A DNA stretch of 26,262 nucleotides from Silene noctiflora (GCA_009801015.1 VHZZ01001034.1:115948-142209); one strand, 5' to 3'. Numbered from the stretch's first letter, positions 12,501 through 21,294 are shown. Made by a program: numbers and translations. Notes: a model not told the origin generated them from the letters alone.

Positions 12501-13488
12501 TAACTTGTCAATGGGAGATGCTGTTTCCAAGCGAGTGCTGCTAATTTAGATTTCAGAATATTTAGAAGCGCAACCAGCTTAGTAAGAAGAAAAATCTGAT
12601 GCATAAGTTGTACTTAGGAGAGTTAGTGGCTTTTGTCCGTTGCTTGTCGAACGTAGTGTAGTTTATATGTTGCTTCTGTATACACGGTAAATTGATATGA
12701 AGTAGTTATCTTCTAATTAAATTAGTTGTCTTTTGTTTCGCTTTGCAAATGATTATGGATCAATGCAAAGTAATTGCTTATTGAATGATGCATTTTGAGG
12801 TGTGCGATCACACATGGACGGTTCTAAAGGATGATTCATGTTAGTCGACCCCAAATCATTTTGGGATTAAGGCTCTGATGTGTTGTTGGGTTACTTTCTG
12901 AATGATGATTGATCAATGCAAAGTAATCCTTGCAAGAGAACTAATTATAGAATTGCTTTATGTACGCAGAGCATCGAGACACCTTCAAAGATTTTCCTCA
13001 TCAATTGCTTGTGTGCCATCCAACAACCTTTGATCGAATATGAAGCCGCATCCAAGTACGCAAAGAGTCTTGGTGATATGATCGGAAGCCACATGAGTGT
13101 TCTAGTGAACAAAGAAGTTGAGACCATTCTAACAAAATGCAACTTGTGGAACAAGATGCCCTTCTTCAGGAAAGCATTCAAAGAGGCAAGTGAGGGAACT
13201 ACTCCCCGTCCATTGGCAGAAATGGAGGAAACGTCTCCCGCTTCATTGTCGGATAGTTTGAAGGTTTTCTTTGGGCTCATCTTGGGTACCGAAAATTCCC
13301 TTCCAGAATTTGAGCAAATGCAGGTCCCAAAGCTTCGTTCAGAAGCTTGCATCAATTTGGCCAAATCTCTTGCGGAAGCATATGAGCTCATTTATGATAC
13401 AATAATGGATCCTGCGAATTCTTATCCGGATCCAAAGTCGCTTGCTAGACACCCACCAGATCAGATTCGAACCATTTTGGGCATATGA
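6503..13488 (+). CDS. COG6: Conserved oligomeric Golgi complex subunit 6 (COG6), 692 aa
   Basis: Eleven coding exons with GT-AG borders and unbroken frame: 6503-6721, 7033-7085, 7864-8011, 8117-8224, 8787-8854, 9879-10002, 10110-10256, 10398-10661, 10763-11044, 11717-11863, 12970-13488 (2,079 nt). COG6 belongs to lobe B of the COG tethering complex, on the cytosolic face of the Golgi, and helps tether vesicles that recycle Golgi enzymes. Diagnostic plant COG6 stretches include [17 protein letters not shown] near the N-terminus, [53 protein letters not shown] and the C-terminal [14 protein letters not shown]. Length agrees with the roughly 680-aa Arabidopsis protein (At1g31780, from memory). 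No signal peptide or membrane segment is seen, as expected for a peripheral protein; the first 170 residues are helical and coiled-coil like. The gene appears intact. Intron 5 carries a Stowaway MITE and intron 10 a SINE. Confidence 0.95.
6768..7050 (+). repeat. Repeated acceptor/exon 2 start in COG6 intron 1
   Basis: The real exon 2 acceptor reads ATTGTTTTAGGCATTGGATC (7023-7042). Similar phrases occur earlier in the same intron: GATTGTTTTAGGCATTGAATC at about 6814-6834 and, more diverged, GATTGTTTTCGGTATCGGATC at about 6942-6962. The surrounding GATTTGTGTTTTT and GAGAATTGTGTTCGT phrases are also repeated, so this is an old local duplication of about 125 bp, not only a splice-site coincidence. 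Confidence 0.7.
9285..9545. mobile_element. Stowaway MITE, 261 bp, in COG6 intron 5
   Basis: The left end is CTACCTCCATTCAACTCCAA and the right end, on the other strand, CTCCCTCCGTTCAACTCCAA: inverted repeats of about 31 bp with few mismatches. The right end matches the Stowaway consensus CTCCCTCCGT. TA dinucleotides flank both ends (9283-9284 and 9546-9547), the target duplication of Tc1/mariner MITEs. The inside is AT-rich and non-coding; small ORFs that read across it are not genes. Confidence 0.9.
9795..9817 (+). repeat. Poly(A) run of 23, COG6 intron 5
   Basis: An uninterrupted A23 tract followed by GAAAGAAAAAT and, 25 bp later, an AT dinucleotide run. It may be a microsatellite or the tail of an old retroposon; no matching target duplication was recognised. 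Confidence 0.8.
12758..12927 (+). mobile_element. SINE (3' part) with 17-bp target duplication, COG6 intron 10
   Basis: A perfect 17-bp direct repeat, GATCAATGCAAAGTAAT, flanks a 136-bp insert (12775-12910). The insert contains GTCGACCCCAAATCATTTTG followed by GGATTAAGGCTCTGATG and a TTG-rich end, a well-known 3' end of plant SINE families whose tails are TTG-rich. No clear tRNA-like box A/box B pair is visible at its left end, so the copy is probably 5'-truncated. The real exon 11 acceptor lies about 40 bp downstream of the second duplication copy. Confidence 0.75.
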
Positions 13489-14433
13489 TGCTGCTTCGAG
13501 CTTGTGAGATTTATGAGCTATAATTAAGGTGAATTTGTGCCATTTCCTTCGGTTTTTGCCATTTACTTCGTATAAATTTACACCTTTGGTCCATGAAATG
13601 AGAATGGTTTGTGCTCTATGAGAAGTGTTAATTATTTATTTCTTTCGTAGTAGTAGTTTAGTTTAGACCGTGTAAATCGTTATCATCTTACTTCTTCATG
13701 TTCAGCTTCATCCACATTTTTCATAGACAAAAGAATATGCATTGAGCGCGAAATGTGATGATCATATGCATTGTGTATACATTGTGACAACCACTAACGC
13801 CACCAAAAACACCATGTTGTCCATATATAACCGCACATACTCTGTATGAACAAAATAGTTTCAATGATCTGTAAAGCCGGAAAGCTAAACAAAAATGAGC
13901 AAAATAGTTTCAATGATCTGTAAAGCGCGCAAGGAAAGCCACAACTACTGAGTTTCTCGGTAGTTCCGTTTCTCAAATGAAATTCATTTCATTAATAACT
14001 AAGCTAACGCAGATCATTTCTCCAAAAGCAACTAAATCAAGAGTATGAAAAAGAGCTCAAATTGGTACCATACATGTGAATGCTAACATGTGAATGCTAA
14101 CAATATATCAGTTTAATCTGTCCAAATACCGAATGAAAGGTAACAAAAAGTTTCAAATCAAGGGAAAGTGTCGAGTTACAGCTCTCGATTTCATAGCTCG
14201 CCCCACATAAATAGAAGTGAAGACTGTCGACAGGTTTGTAAATCATACCTAGGGAAAGTAGTATCACCAGAAAAAAATATTTGCTCGCCCTTGTGAAGGG
14301 TGTCATGTGATCCTCAAAAGTAGAAGTGCGAATTCAACTGCCAACGGCGGCTAAGAACCGTGCACATATGACCACCAGTCAGTATGTGACTATGTTGACC
14401 AATTCTGATATCAATCATAGACTCTTGAATAGT
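13489..14433. other. COG6 3' flank and intergenic DNA
   Basis: Begins with the presumed COG6 3' UTR. A 27-bp direct repeat starting CAAAATAGTTTCAATGATCT occurs at 13851-13877 and 13900-13926. A shorter one, CATGTGAATGCTAA, occurs twice near 14073-14100. The right part may be the 3' UTR of the minus-strand segment at 14434-14888. No coding region recognised. Confidence 0.4.
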
Positions 14434-14888
14434 CTAAAATAACCAAGGGAAGCTCTTCTTTGATTCAAGCGTTGACGGAGCAACATAACCTGCAACGAAA
14501 ATTCTTGGCAGAGATGTACATAAACTGGAAAATTGTATAAGATCCTACAATTCTACAGCCATATAATAACAAATCATGTGAATCTAGTTGGCCTACATTA
14601 TGATTTGTATATCTATTAACCGTAGCTAAAAATAATTACCCTCACCAGTCAACCATATTCGTCTTTTTTTTGGTGAAAAGGAAGCCACAACGGCAGTTGA
14701 TGACGAGTTATGGTTGAATTAACGTTACCAATAAAGCTAGATGACATGTGCATTAACCTAATCAACGTTAACCATGGACAAAACTCACCTTGAAACAAAT
14801 GTGTGCGAGCGTTAAAAGTCACACATGAAGCATGCAATTCCCCAAATATAGGCAACTCTTTCAGCTGAGTGTGACTATCAGGTAGCAA
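14434..14888 (-). CDS. Possible two-exon 3' end of an unrecognised gene
   Basis: On the minus strand an open stretch of 33 codons plus one base (14888 to 14789) ends at a strong donor, CAAG/GTGAGT. A 299-nt intron (14490-14788) ends in TTTCGTTGCAG, and the frame continues through 14489-14434 to a TAG stop. The joined end reads THLFQGYVAPSTLESKKSF and then PWLF. The frame agreement across a good splice pair argues for a real terminal exon pair. However, an in-frame TAA stands just upstream of 14888 and no acceptor or upstream exon could be found, so this may be a gene remnant, part of a PPR-gene 3' UTR, or chance. I do not recognise the family. Confidence 0.35.
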
Positions 14889-14922
14889 CCTTTACCCGCA
14901 ATAGCTTCAGTAGGAGTCTACA

Positions 14923-15007
14923 CATCAACCTGAACTTTTTATCTACGTTTACTACTACCCTTTGTTTGGTCAACAGATCAACCTGAATTTTGTATTTATG
15001 TTTACTA
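14923..15007. repeat. 32-bp direct repeat, two copies
   Basis: Copies at 14923-14954 and 14976-15007 share the pattern ATCAACCTGAA.TTT and T.TTTACTA with about five differences. Non-coding. Confidence 0.6.
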
Positions 15008-15019
15008 GAGTATTACTCA

Positions 15020-15226
15020 AAGTTTGGATAGAGGCATTTGAGGAGGAGTGGGAGGGAAACGATTGCCCTTGTTTCGACAGTGAGATGGAGGTGGATGGAT
15101 GAATCTGTTTACCTCTTCTACAAGCCACATTGAACCCTTTAAATATAAAAATATTTAGAAGGAAAACACCATGTCCGATGCTCCATTCTATTTCAGCTTC
15201 GCATCCCTCCTGTTGTATCCAAACAT
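15020..15226. mobile_element. Possible MITE abutting the PPR stop codon
   Basis: GTTTGGATA at 15022-15030 recurs in inverted orientation at 15215-15223, each followed inward by a purine-rich run (GAGGAGGAGTGGGAGGG on the left, AACAGGAGGGATGC on the right). Such ends are typical of a common plant MITE type. The target duplication was not resolved. Its right edge lies about 10 bp beyond the PPR stop codon, so the PPR 3' UTR would be element-derived. Confidence 0.4.
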
Positions 15227-15235
15227 AACCTCAGT

Positions 15236-17125
15236 TTAATCAACATCAGTTTCAGACAATTCCGTGGCCAGTAGCTCGAGAACAGAGTATATCTCTTTGC
15301 TAGCATGGTGATGAAGCTGTTCTGGCATAAAAGTATACAGCTGACCTTTTAATACGACCCAACTGCATCCACCAACTTTGGTTGCAATATTTTTCTTCAT
15401 GGTTTTTCTAACACGAACTATATCCTCCCATTGACCCCTCATTTCATATATATGAGCCAACACAATGTAAGGTAGTGATAACTGCGGCTCCAACTCCAAT
15501 AACCTCTCTGCTACTTTTTCAGCAAGCCTTATGTCTCCATTACCCAAGCATGCATGGAGTAATGTTCTCCAAATCGTAGATTCACGTAATTGGGGTATCC
15601 TTTTAGCAGCCTCTAGTGCTTCATTGAACCTACCCGCTTGACATAACATATCCACAAGTGTAGCATAATGCTCATAGCAAGGTTTTACCCCATAAGAACA
15701 CTCCATTTTCAAAAATACAGCAGTTCCGTCATCTATAAAACCTCCATAGCTACAAGCTAGTAGGGCCCCAGCAAATGATATTCGATCTGGCGGCAGACCA
15801 CTTCTACATAGATTCATGAAGGTTTCTAGGGCATCAGCCGATCTTCCATTGTGGACCAATCCCATAATCATAGTATTCCAGGAAATAATATCCCGCAGAG
15901 ACATACTTGCGAAAAAAATTACGGCACAGTCAATTAACCCAACCTTACTATACATATCAACAATTGAGCTACCAACGATGTAATCCCTCTCAAAACCTGA
16001 TTTAACAACCATAGAATGAATTTGAGTTCCTTGCTCCACTGGAATACCAGAAATAGAGGAAAGGACACTACAGAGAGTGAACTCCGTAGGCCTAATATTT
16101 GCTCTCAACATGTGCACAAGTAGCTTGAGAGCATTCTCTCCAATGCCATGTGACACATAGCTTGAGATCATGGAATTGCAAACTACGGAATCCCACCTAT
16201 TGAGTTCATTGAAGAAGAGCTGAACAGAGAGCGCCAATCTGTTGCATTTGGAGAACAGGTCAATAATGGCACTTGATATGATGGAATTGCAAAGAAAGCC
16301 AACTTTGATGCACAGAGCAAAAATCTGCTTACCCTTTTCCAAGTTCCGCAAAGTCGTGCAGCACGTGATTACTGCAGAACATGTGAACTCATCAGATGGA
16401 TACCCTGAGGATCTCATCAGTGAGAACTGACTTAATGCTAGTTCTCCACACCCACATTTAGAACATCCTATGATCATTGAATTCCAAGAAATCATATCCA
16501 AGTTATCCATTGTCAGAAATACGCCAAACGCATAGTCGATTATGCCAAGCTTACTATACATGTCAATTAAGGAATTTCCCAGCACCACATTTGACCTAAT
16601 CAAACCACTTTTAATCATCCCGCCATGAAGTTCCTTTCCATGAAGTGAATAAGACACCATAGATATGAGAATTGAGAAAGTGTACGCACTTGGCTTCATT
16701 CCCGTGTGTAGCATTTGCCGGAATCTTACCCACGCAATATCACCGTGATCACATGATGTATACCATGAAAACATGGAATTCCAACTCACAACATCACGTT
16801 CAGGCATTTCCTCAAACAGAGAATGAGCCAGCTCATCATGTCCATTCTTAAGCACACCCTTTAAGCAAATATTCCAAGATATAATGTTCTTCCTAGTTAT
16901 GTCACCAAATGCTTTCAGAATATTGTCAAGGCACGAATCTCGGGTATAAAGTTCAAGACAGCGATTACCCAGAAATGTGTGACTATTTAACCCAACTTTA
17001 ATTAATTGAGCATGAATGATTTTCGTAGGTTTTACTGATATCGATGAAAGGCAAAGGTCAATTTGTCGAGAGTAAAATGCTAGTGTTCTCGGGATGCTAT
17101 GACTCTGCCTTACCAAAGGGTACAT
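15236..17125 (-). CDS. PLS-class PPR protein, E/E+ type, At1g43980-like, 629 aa
   Basis: A single uninterrupted ORF of 629 codons. Tandem pentatricopeptide motifs fill residues about 35-515, visible as repeated units such as DVVSWNSMFSWY (111), LGNSLIDMYSKLG (182), MISWNSMIIG (211), VGSSIVDMYSKVG (384) and IISWNTMIMGLVHNG (413). An E region follows (about 517-585, from TIWRTLLHACLGNGD), then an E+ segment (about 586-622, GCSWVVLKGQLYTF to KEIYSVLELLATEL). There is no DYW deaminase domain. Members of this class bind organelle RNA and guide C-to-U editing, usually with a DYW partner supplied in trans. Order and wording match Arabidopsis At1g43980, annotated as mitochondrial. The N-terminus (RQSHSIPRTLAFYSRQ) is basic and lacks acids, like a mitochondrial presequence. 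An in-frame TAG lies 18 nt upstream, so this is the first ATG unless splicing adds an exon. Confidence 0.93.
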   Translation of the reverse strand: MYPLVRQSHSIPRTLAFYSRQIDLCLSSISVKPTKIIHAQLIKVGLNSHTFLGNRCLELYTRDSCLDNILKAFGDITRKNIISWNICLKGVLKNGHDELAHSLFEEMPERDVVSWNSMFSWYTSCDHGDIAWVRFRQMLHTGMKPSAYTFSILISMVSYSLHGKELHGGMIKSGLIRSNVVLGNSLIDMYSKLGIIDYAFGVFLTMDNLDMISWNSMIIGCSKCGCGELALSQFSLMRSSGYPSDEFTCSAVITCCTTLRNLEKGKQIFALCIKVGFLCNSIISSAIIDLFSKCNRLALSVQLFFNELNRWDSVVCNSMISSYVSHGIGENALKLLVHMLRANIRPTEFTLCSVLSSISGIPVEQGTQIHSMVVKSGFERDYIVGSSIVDMYSKVGLIDCAVIFFASMSLRDIISWNTMIMGLVHNGRSADALETFMNLCRSGLPPDRISFAGALLACSYGGFIDDGTAVFLKMECSYGVKPCYEHYATLVDMLCQAGRFNEALEAAKRIPQLRESTIWRTLLHACLGNGDIRLAEKVAERLLELEPQLSLPYIVLAHIYEMRGQWEDIVRVRKTMKKNIATKVGGCSWVVLKGQLYTFMPEQLHHHASKEIYSVLELLATELSETDVD

Positions 17126-18240
17126 ACATATCCCAATTACCTATTGGTAAACACACGTTTATCCTGTGGACATCCTAGTATACAGAATCCCCAGTCTCGT
17201 TATGAGGTCCCATAACAACATGACATAAGATTTGACAAGATAACTCAAACCTTGCCAGTTCAAGAACTTCCTCCTTTAAAAAAAACAGACTGCAATCCAT
17301 GGTTCCATGGCCACTCTGCTTCAGTTCTGTCCCTAGAAAGACATGATATCGTAAGCATTTATCAATGTCGAACCAAATGCAAAGAATAACCAAAATCGAT
17401 ATTCCCTCCAATCCAAAATTATTGACCACATTATACTAGGACTCACCCTAGAGTAAACACCTAAATTGTGCACAACATTAAATTGTGCACAACATCAACA
17501 AACCCTTAGTCCTAACGTGATTTAAGGTCAGCTAACATCAATCCTCGTTTAGACTTAAAATGTCTATGTAACATAAAAACCTGCCACATTTAGAAAGGGG
17601 CCTATCATTTTGCGGTCGATCTAGAGTAATCGTCAACAAATATAATTACTCTTACATTACACCAGCTAAAAGAAATCAGCTAACATCAAACTCCGTTTAG
17701 ACGAAAAATGTATATGTAACATAAAAACCTGCCACATTTAGGAGGGGGCCAATCATTTTGCAACGGAGCTAGAGTAATTATCAACAAACAAATCAACCTC
17801 ATACTACTCAATATGAAGATATCAGACATGGACATCGACACCAAATTGCGCGAAATAAATAAAAGAAAACCTATTGATTTATACGCAATACCTCTCCAGT
17901 GACCTAAACTCATCAAAATGAAGAACATCGACATTAAATCGCGGCGAAATAAATAAAAACAAAACCTTCTTATTTTTACATAATACCTCTCCAGTGACCT
18001 AAACTCCTCAAAATTAAATTAATTTCTGCTCAATTAAGTTCCAGGTACTTAATTTATTTCAATTTTTTCTAGTTCCAAATAATTCAACATTAAATCAAGT
18101 ATAATCAAGTTATAACTACTGAAAAATGCGTATAATTAACGAAAACGAAGGAAACTGAAATAAACAGCAATAAATAAAAGCATTCAATAAAGAAAGAAAA
18201 GAAAGCGAAAATAAGAGAGAAATTGCAGGAAAATACATAC
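17126..18240 (-). other. PPR upstream region, probable leader intron
   Basis: On the minus strand an acceptor-like TTTACCAATAG ends at 17141, and another, TGTCTTTCTAG, lies near 17340. With the donor at 18240 (CTCCT/GTATGT) they suggest an intron of 0.9-1.1 kb in the PPR transcript. Nothing in it resembles a conserved protein. The small ORF at 17175-17429 is open but has no recognisable content. Confidence 0.4.
17527..18014. repeat. Two neighbouring tandem duplications
   Basis: First pair: 17527-17640 and 17675-17789, a direct repeat with 148-bp offset sharing ACATAAAAACCTGCCACATT and CAGCTAACATCAA. Second pair: 17830-17919 and 17924-18014, sharing CCTCTCCAGTGACCTAAACT and GCGAAATAAATAAAA. 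Both pairs are diverged by roughly 10-20 percent by eye. A minor repeat, AAATTGTGCACAACAT, occurs twice at 17462-17495. Confidence 0.8.
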
Positions 18241-18396
18241 AGGAGAGGGAGAGAGAGGTGTGTGTTCAACAATGGCGGATGAAGTTTTGAATGTATGAAT
18301 ATTTGAGTGACTTGCGAAAAAAGATAGAGATGGAGACGAAGAGCAGTGAGGAGTTGAGAACCGGAGGACTGGGGAAACTATATTAGGTTTAACCAT
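18241..18396 (-). other. Possible 5' exon encoding a transit-peptide-like segment
   Basis: The minus strand has an ATG at 18396 followed by 52 open codons that end exactly at a good donor, CCT/GTATGT (18241/18240), in phase 0. The peptide is rich in Ser, Thr and Pro and nearly free of acids (MVKPNIVSPVLRFSTPHCSS, then SPSLSFFASHSNIHTF), like a plastid transit peptide. Splicing to the acceptor TAG at 17141 would read VIGIC and then the PPR Met1 in frame. It could instead be an ordinary CT-rich 5' UTR exon, whose composition would produce a similar peptide by chance. Confidence 0.4.
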
Positions 18397-18538
18397 TTAT
18401 TTCGAGACGGTCTCGTAATAAGATTATTGTTCGGTTAATCTGCGTTCTGGAGTAACGGGTAAGTTATTTAGGCTTTACTTCTCTCTTCGCCTTCGAAATA
18501 CTTTTCAAAATACGAATATTACATTATGTTTACTTTTA
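18397..18538. other. Divergent space between PPR leader and LINE fragment
   Basis: Contains GAGACGGTCTCGTAATAAG (18404-18422), a palindromic phrase common at dispersed plant elements, only about 10 bp upstream of the possible first ATG of the PPR leader. No TATA box assigned. Confidence 0.3.
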
Positions 18539-19277
18539 AAATTATTTTCCTATTTGGATAAACTTGAGGATGGGGTGTCCCGGGTGGTACGTTTTGTGGC
18601 TATCTTATGGTGCCTTTGGAAAGTGTGGAATAAAGTTCTGTTTCATAGGGAAGCTTTCAACCCCAGTTTATTTCTTAATCTCTGGTCTGATATTGTAAAT
18701 ACGGTTGACCAGGCAGTGTATCAGGAGAAGGAGAGTAAGGAACAGCCATTGCTTGACTCGCTGAGGAACAAGGAGGAGCGATGTGTATGGATTCGGAATA
18801 GTAGACTAATTCTTGTTATTGGGTTTTCACATTCTTATGCGTGCATGAGAATTATGGTTGGTGCATGGTGGAAGGATCTTGAAAATGCGGCTATTGGGCG
18901 GGTGGTTCTTACGGAAATTGGTGCGAGGCTTTCACATTTCAGTTCGGCTATTAAGGCTGAATCATCTATGCAGGCTGAAGCGCTTAGCATTCGACAGGCC
19001 TTCCTATGGGCAAAGAGTCGGAACCTATGGCACTTGGAGATTTCTTCTGACTGTTTACCATTAATTTTTGCTATTGCAGGGATCGAGAGTGCACATTACC
19101 TCGTGAAGGTCATTTTGAAGGATAAACAACAACTTTTTCCTGATTTTCATTGTCTGTTTTTTAGTTATATTCCTAGATCGTTTAATATTATTGCTCATAG
19201 CCTTGTTTGTAGGGTTATGGCTAGTTAGAACGCCTTTCTCTACAGTTGCCAAAATAAATAAATTATTTTTTCATTTG
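18539..19277 (+). mobile_element. 5'-truncated LINE 3' end with decayed RNase H domain
   Basis: The insert 18557-19259 has one open frame of about 220 codons without an ATG start. Its first part (WCLWKVWNKVLFHREAFNP) matches the segment between reverse transcriptase and RNase H in plant LINEs. The second is an RNase H (RVT_3) domain: AEALSIRQAFLWAKSRNLWH, then LEISSDCLPLI and IPRSFNIIAHSL. The Glu and the second Asp are kept, but the first motif, usually VDGAW, reads MVGAWW, so the first catalytic Asp is missing; an in-frame codon loss would explain it. The end is A-rich (AAAATAAATA). Imperfect 18-bp repeats (18539-18556 and 19260-19277, 15 of 18 match) look like a target duplication. It is a dead, truncated copy even though its frame is open. 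Confidence 0.8.
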
Positions 19278-19874
19278 ACTTTGCACGATAAACTTTTACT
19301 CTATTTTATGTACTAATAGCAAAATAAATTAGAAAATTTGTAATTGAAACTTAGAATGTATTTAAAAGACTCCAATATTAGATTTAGGTTTGAGCATTTT
19401 TTTTTCATTTCGGCATACTTCTGCTAATCTCAATTTATGATAAGCTCAGTTCAATTTAGATAAGATAAATTCACTCTAAAAGTACATGATCTTAATCTAG
19501 TGATACAATATGACGTTTTGTAGATGATTGGTAATAGGTGTTTGAATTCCCCCCCTTTTTTTTTTTATGTTTGTATTGTATTGCACTTCATATTGGCTTT
19601 GTTTCTCCTCTTACGATAAGAAAATATAGTGGATTTACAATTGATGAATTTTTGTGTTTCTTGTATTGATTACCTATTGTATTAGTATGCATATAAATGA
19701 TTTCGTCTCATGGGATAATAATTACGAGTAGTTTATAGATCCATGAAAGTGATGTATAAATAACAAAGTGTGGTTGCGCTTATTTATGAGTAGAATTTGT
19801 TTTCTTCCTAACTACCCCTACAAAACAATATAACTACATAATGTTAATATTCTAAGCCCTTCTTATATCCAAAA
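19278..19874. other. AT-rich intergenic DNA with a MITE relic
   Basis: Around 19440-19497 the phrases CTCAGTTCAATTTAGATAAG and AAAAGTACATGATCTTAA resemble the right end of the Tourist-like MITE at 503-682, so this is perhaps a decayed relative. No gene seen. Confidence 0.35.
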
Positions 19875-20623
19875 TCTACTATAACTTAATATAATTTGAC
19901 TAAAACTAGCATTATCATTATCTACATTTCCTGAAAAAATAGGTGAACTCACAATTTTTCTCTCAAAAAAGTATCTTTTTAAATAAGAAAGCTATTGATA
20001 ATTTAACTGTATTAACTAAATAAGGAAATTAATAATCATAATGTATGTCATCCTATAATTTTTTTCATTAAAATTAATGTTTTCATCAAATTACATAATT
20101 TTCACTAAACACTAAACTATAATATTTTAATCAAAATATAAATAATATAAAACTATAAAATATTAAATCTTTTATTGATGCTATTATTTGAGAATGACTT
20201 GACTCATATTATATATAAACAAAATTATAAATCGTTTTGATTACTTTTATGACAAAAAAAAAATTGAGATAATTTATACATTGAAATCATTAATTTTGTG
20301 GTATAAAAAAATATTTTTTTAAAAAAAAAAATACATTTCAACACATTCCTCAATTCTCTTGGATTAATTTTCAGTTTTATTTTTTTTTTCTCGAAAAAAA
20401 TACAATAACGAGAAAAATGAACAATTACGTTAATGAAATACCACTATTATTTTACAGTTCAATTTTAGCAAGTTCTCTTGAATAATTTTACAGTTCAATT
20501 TTTTTTATATCAAAATATAATGGCATGAAATATGAAAAATTAATGAGGTGTTAATTTAACATAATTAAGTAATACAAAAAAAATACTCTATAAATACCGC
20601 GCATTACGCGGGATCTAAACTAG
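19875..20623 (+). mobile_element. Non-autonomous Helitron, about 750 bp
   Basis: The right end has the Helitron signature: a hairpin CCGCG-CATTA-CGCGG (20597-20611), then eight bases and the terminal CTAG (20620-20623), followed by T. A suitable left end, TCTACTATAACTTAATATAA, begins at 19875 after an A, which fits insertion between A and T. The right end is convincing; the left end is the best candidate but not certain. The interior is very AT-rich without a coding region. Confidence 0.6.
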
Positions 20624-20629
20624 TTTATA

Positions 20630-20660
20630 TCTATATTAATTAAAAGTATGAAGCTAAATT
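20630..20660 (+). mobile_element. Possible second Helitron 5' end
   Basis: TCTATATTAATTAAAAGTAT, preceded by A and only 6 bp after the CTAG of the previous Helitron, resembles plant Helitron 5' ends. No matching hairpin plus CTAG was found downstream in the next kilobase, so it may be truncated or a coincidence. Confidence 0.3.
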
Positions 20661-21133
20661 TTTGTGATCTCACAAAAGTAATATATAAAAAAAAATCTCA
20701 TAAATAAAAACCGCTATTAAGCGTATCGTCCACAAGAAAATTGGAGATTACTCCGTATTTAAGCAACCATCCAAATGTCACAAAGACGACAATTCTTCCT
20801 TAACAAGTCTTGTTTTTGAGTTGTGAAGGTCACAACTCACAAGCTTGTAACATCTCATTGATCTCGTGAATCCCTTCTATTTTTAACATTATTTAAATCG
20901 ATTATGAGTATTGTCATAACTTGTGACTGTCACAAATAAGAACTTGTGATTATTCTTGATGCTCTCATTTCAAAAGGAAGGAGAATTGTGTGGCACATTT
21001 TGTAGCTGGACTTTGCTCCAGTACCGATAGTGAAACTGCTTTGTATCGGATTTTCCGTAGGCAGTTGTGAATTTGTGACCACTGTGGATCTTAATTTAAT
21101 ATAACGTTTTTTCTTTCAGAAAATAGTTATCAT
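20661..21133. other. Intergenic, no gene seen
   Basis: AT-rich DNA with repeated TTGTGA/CACAA phrases (for example 20815-20845 and 20918-20950). No open frame of note. Confidence 0.35.
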
Positions 21134-21294
21134 CAATTTACCATTGATACCGAAAATGTCTTAATCTAGTGGTTAAGATGGCTCATGTATTGTGGACAAG
21201 AGGTCCAAGGTTCGAATCCCCTCCTCCCCTTATTGACATGCGACTATAAGTACGCGCTTTGTTAGACGAAAAAAAAAAACAATTTACCATTGAT
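21134..21294 (+). mobile_element. tRNA-derived SINE with perfect 15-bp target duplication
   Basis: The element (21149-21279, 131 bp) carries a box A-like TAGTGGTTAAGATGG (21167-21181) and a box B GGTTCGAATCC (about 21209-21219), the internal RNA polymerase III promoter. It ends in an A-run after TTAGACG. It is flanked by two identical copies of CAATTTACCATTGAT (21134-21148 and 21280-21294). The perfect duplication and intact boxes point to a fairly young insertion. It was considered as a tRNA gene but does not fold as one. Confidence 0.92.

Noticed and set aside
12945-13391. 148-codon minus-strand ORF
   Set aside because: It is the antisense shadow of COG6 exon 11, whose sense frame encodes the conserved C-terminus.
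21165-21225. Possible tRNA gene (GGTTCGAATCC)
   Set aside because: The flanks do not pair as an acceptor stem, and the sequence has an A-tail and target duplication; it is a SINE head.
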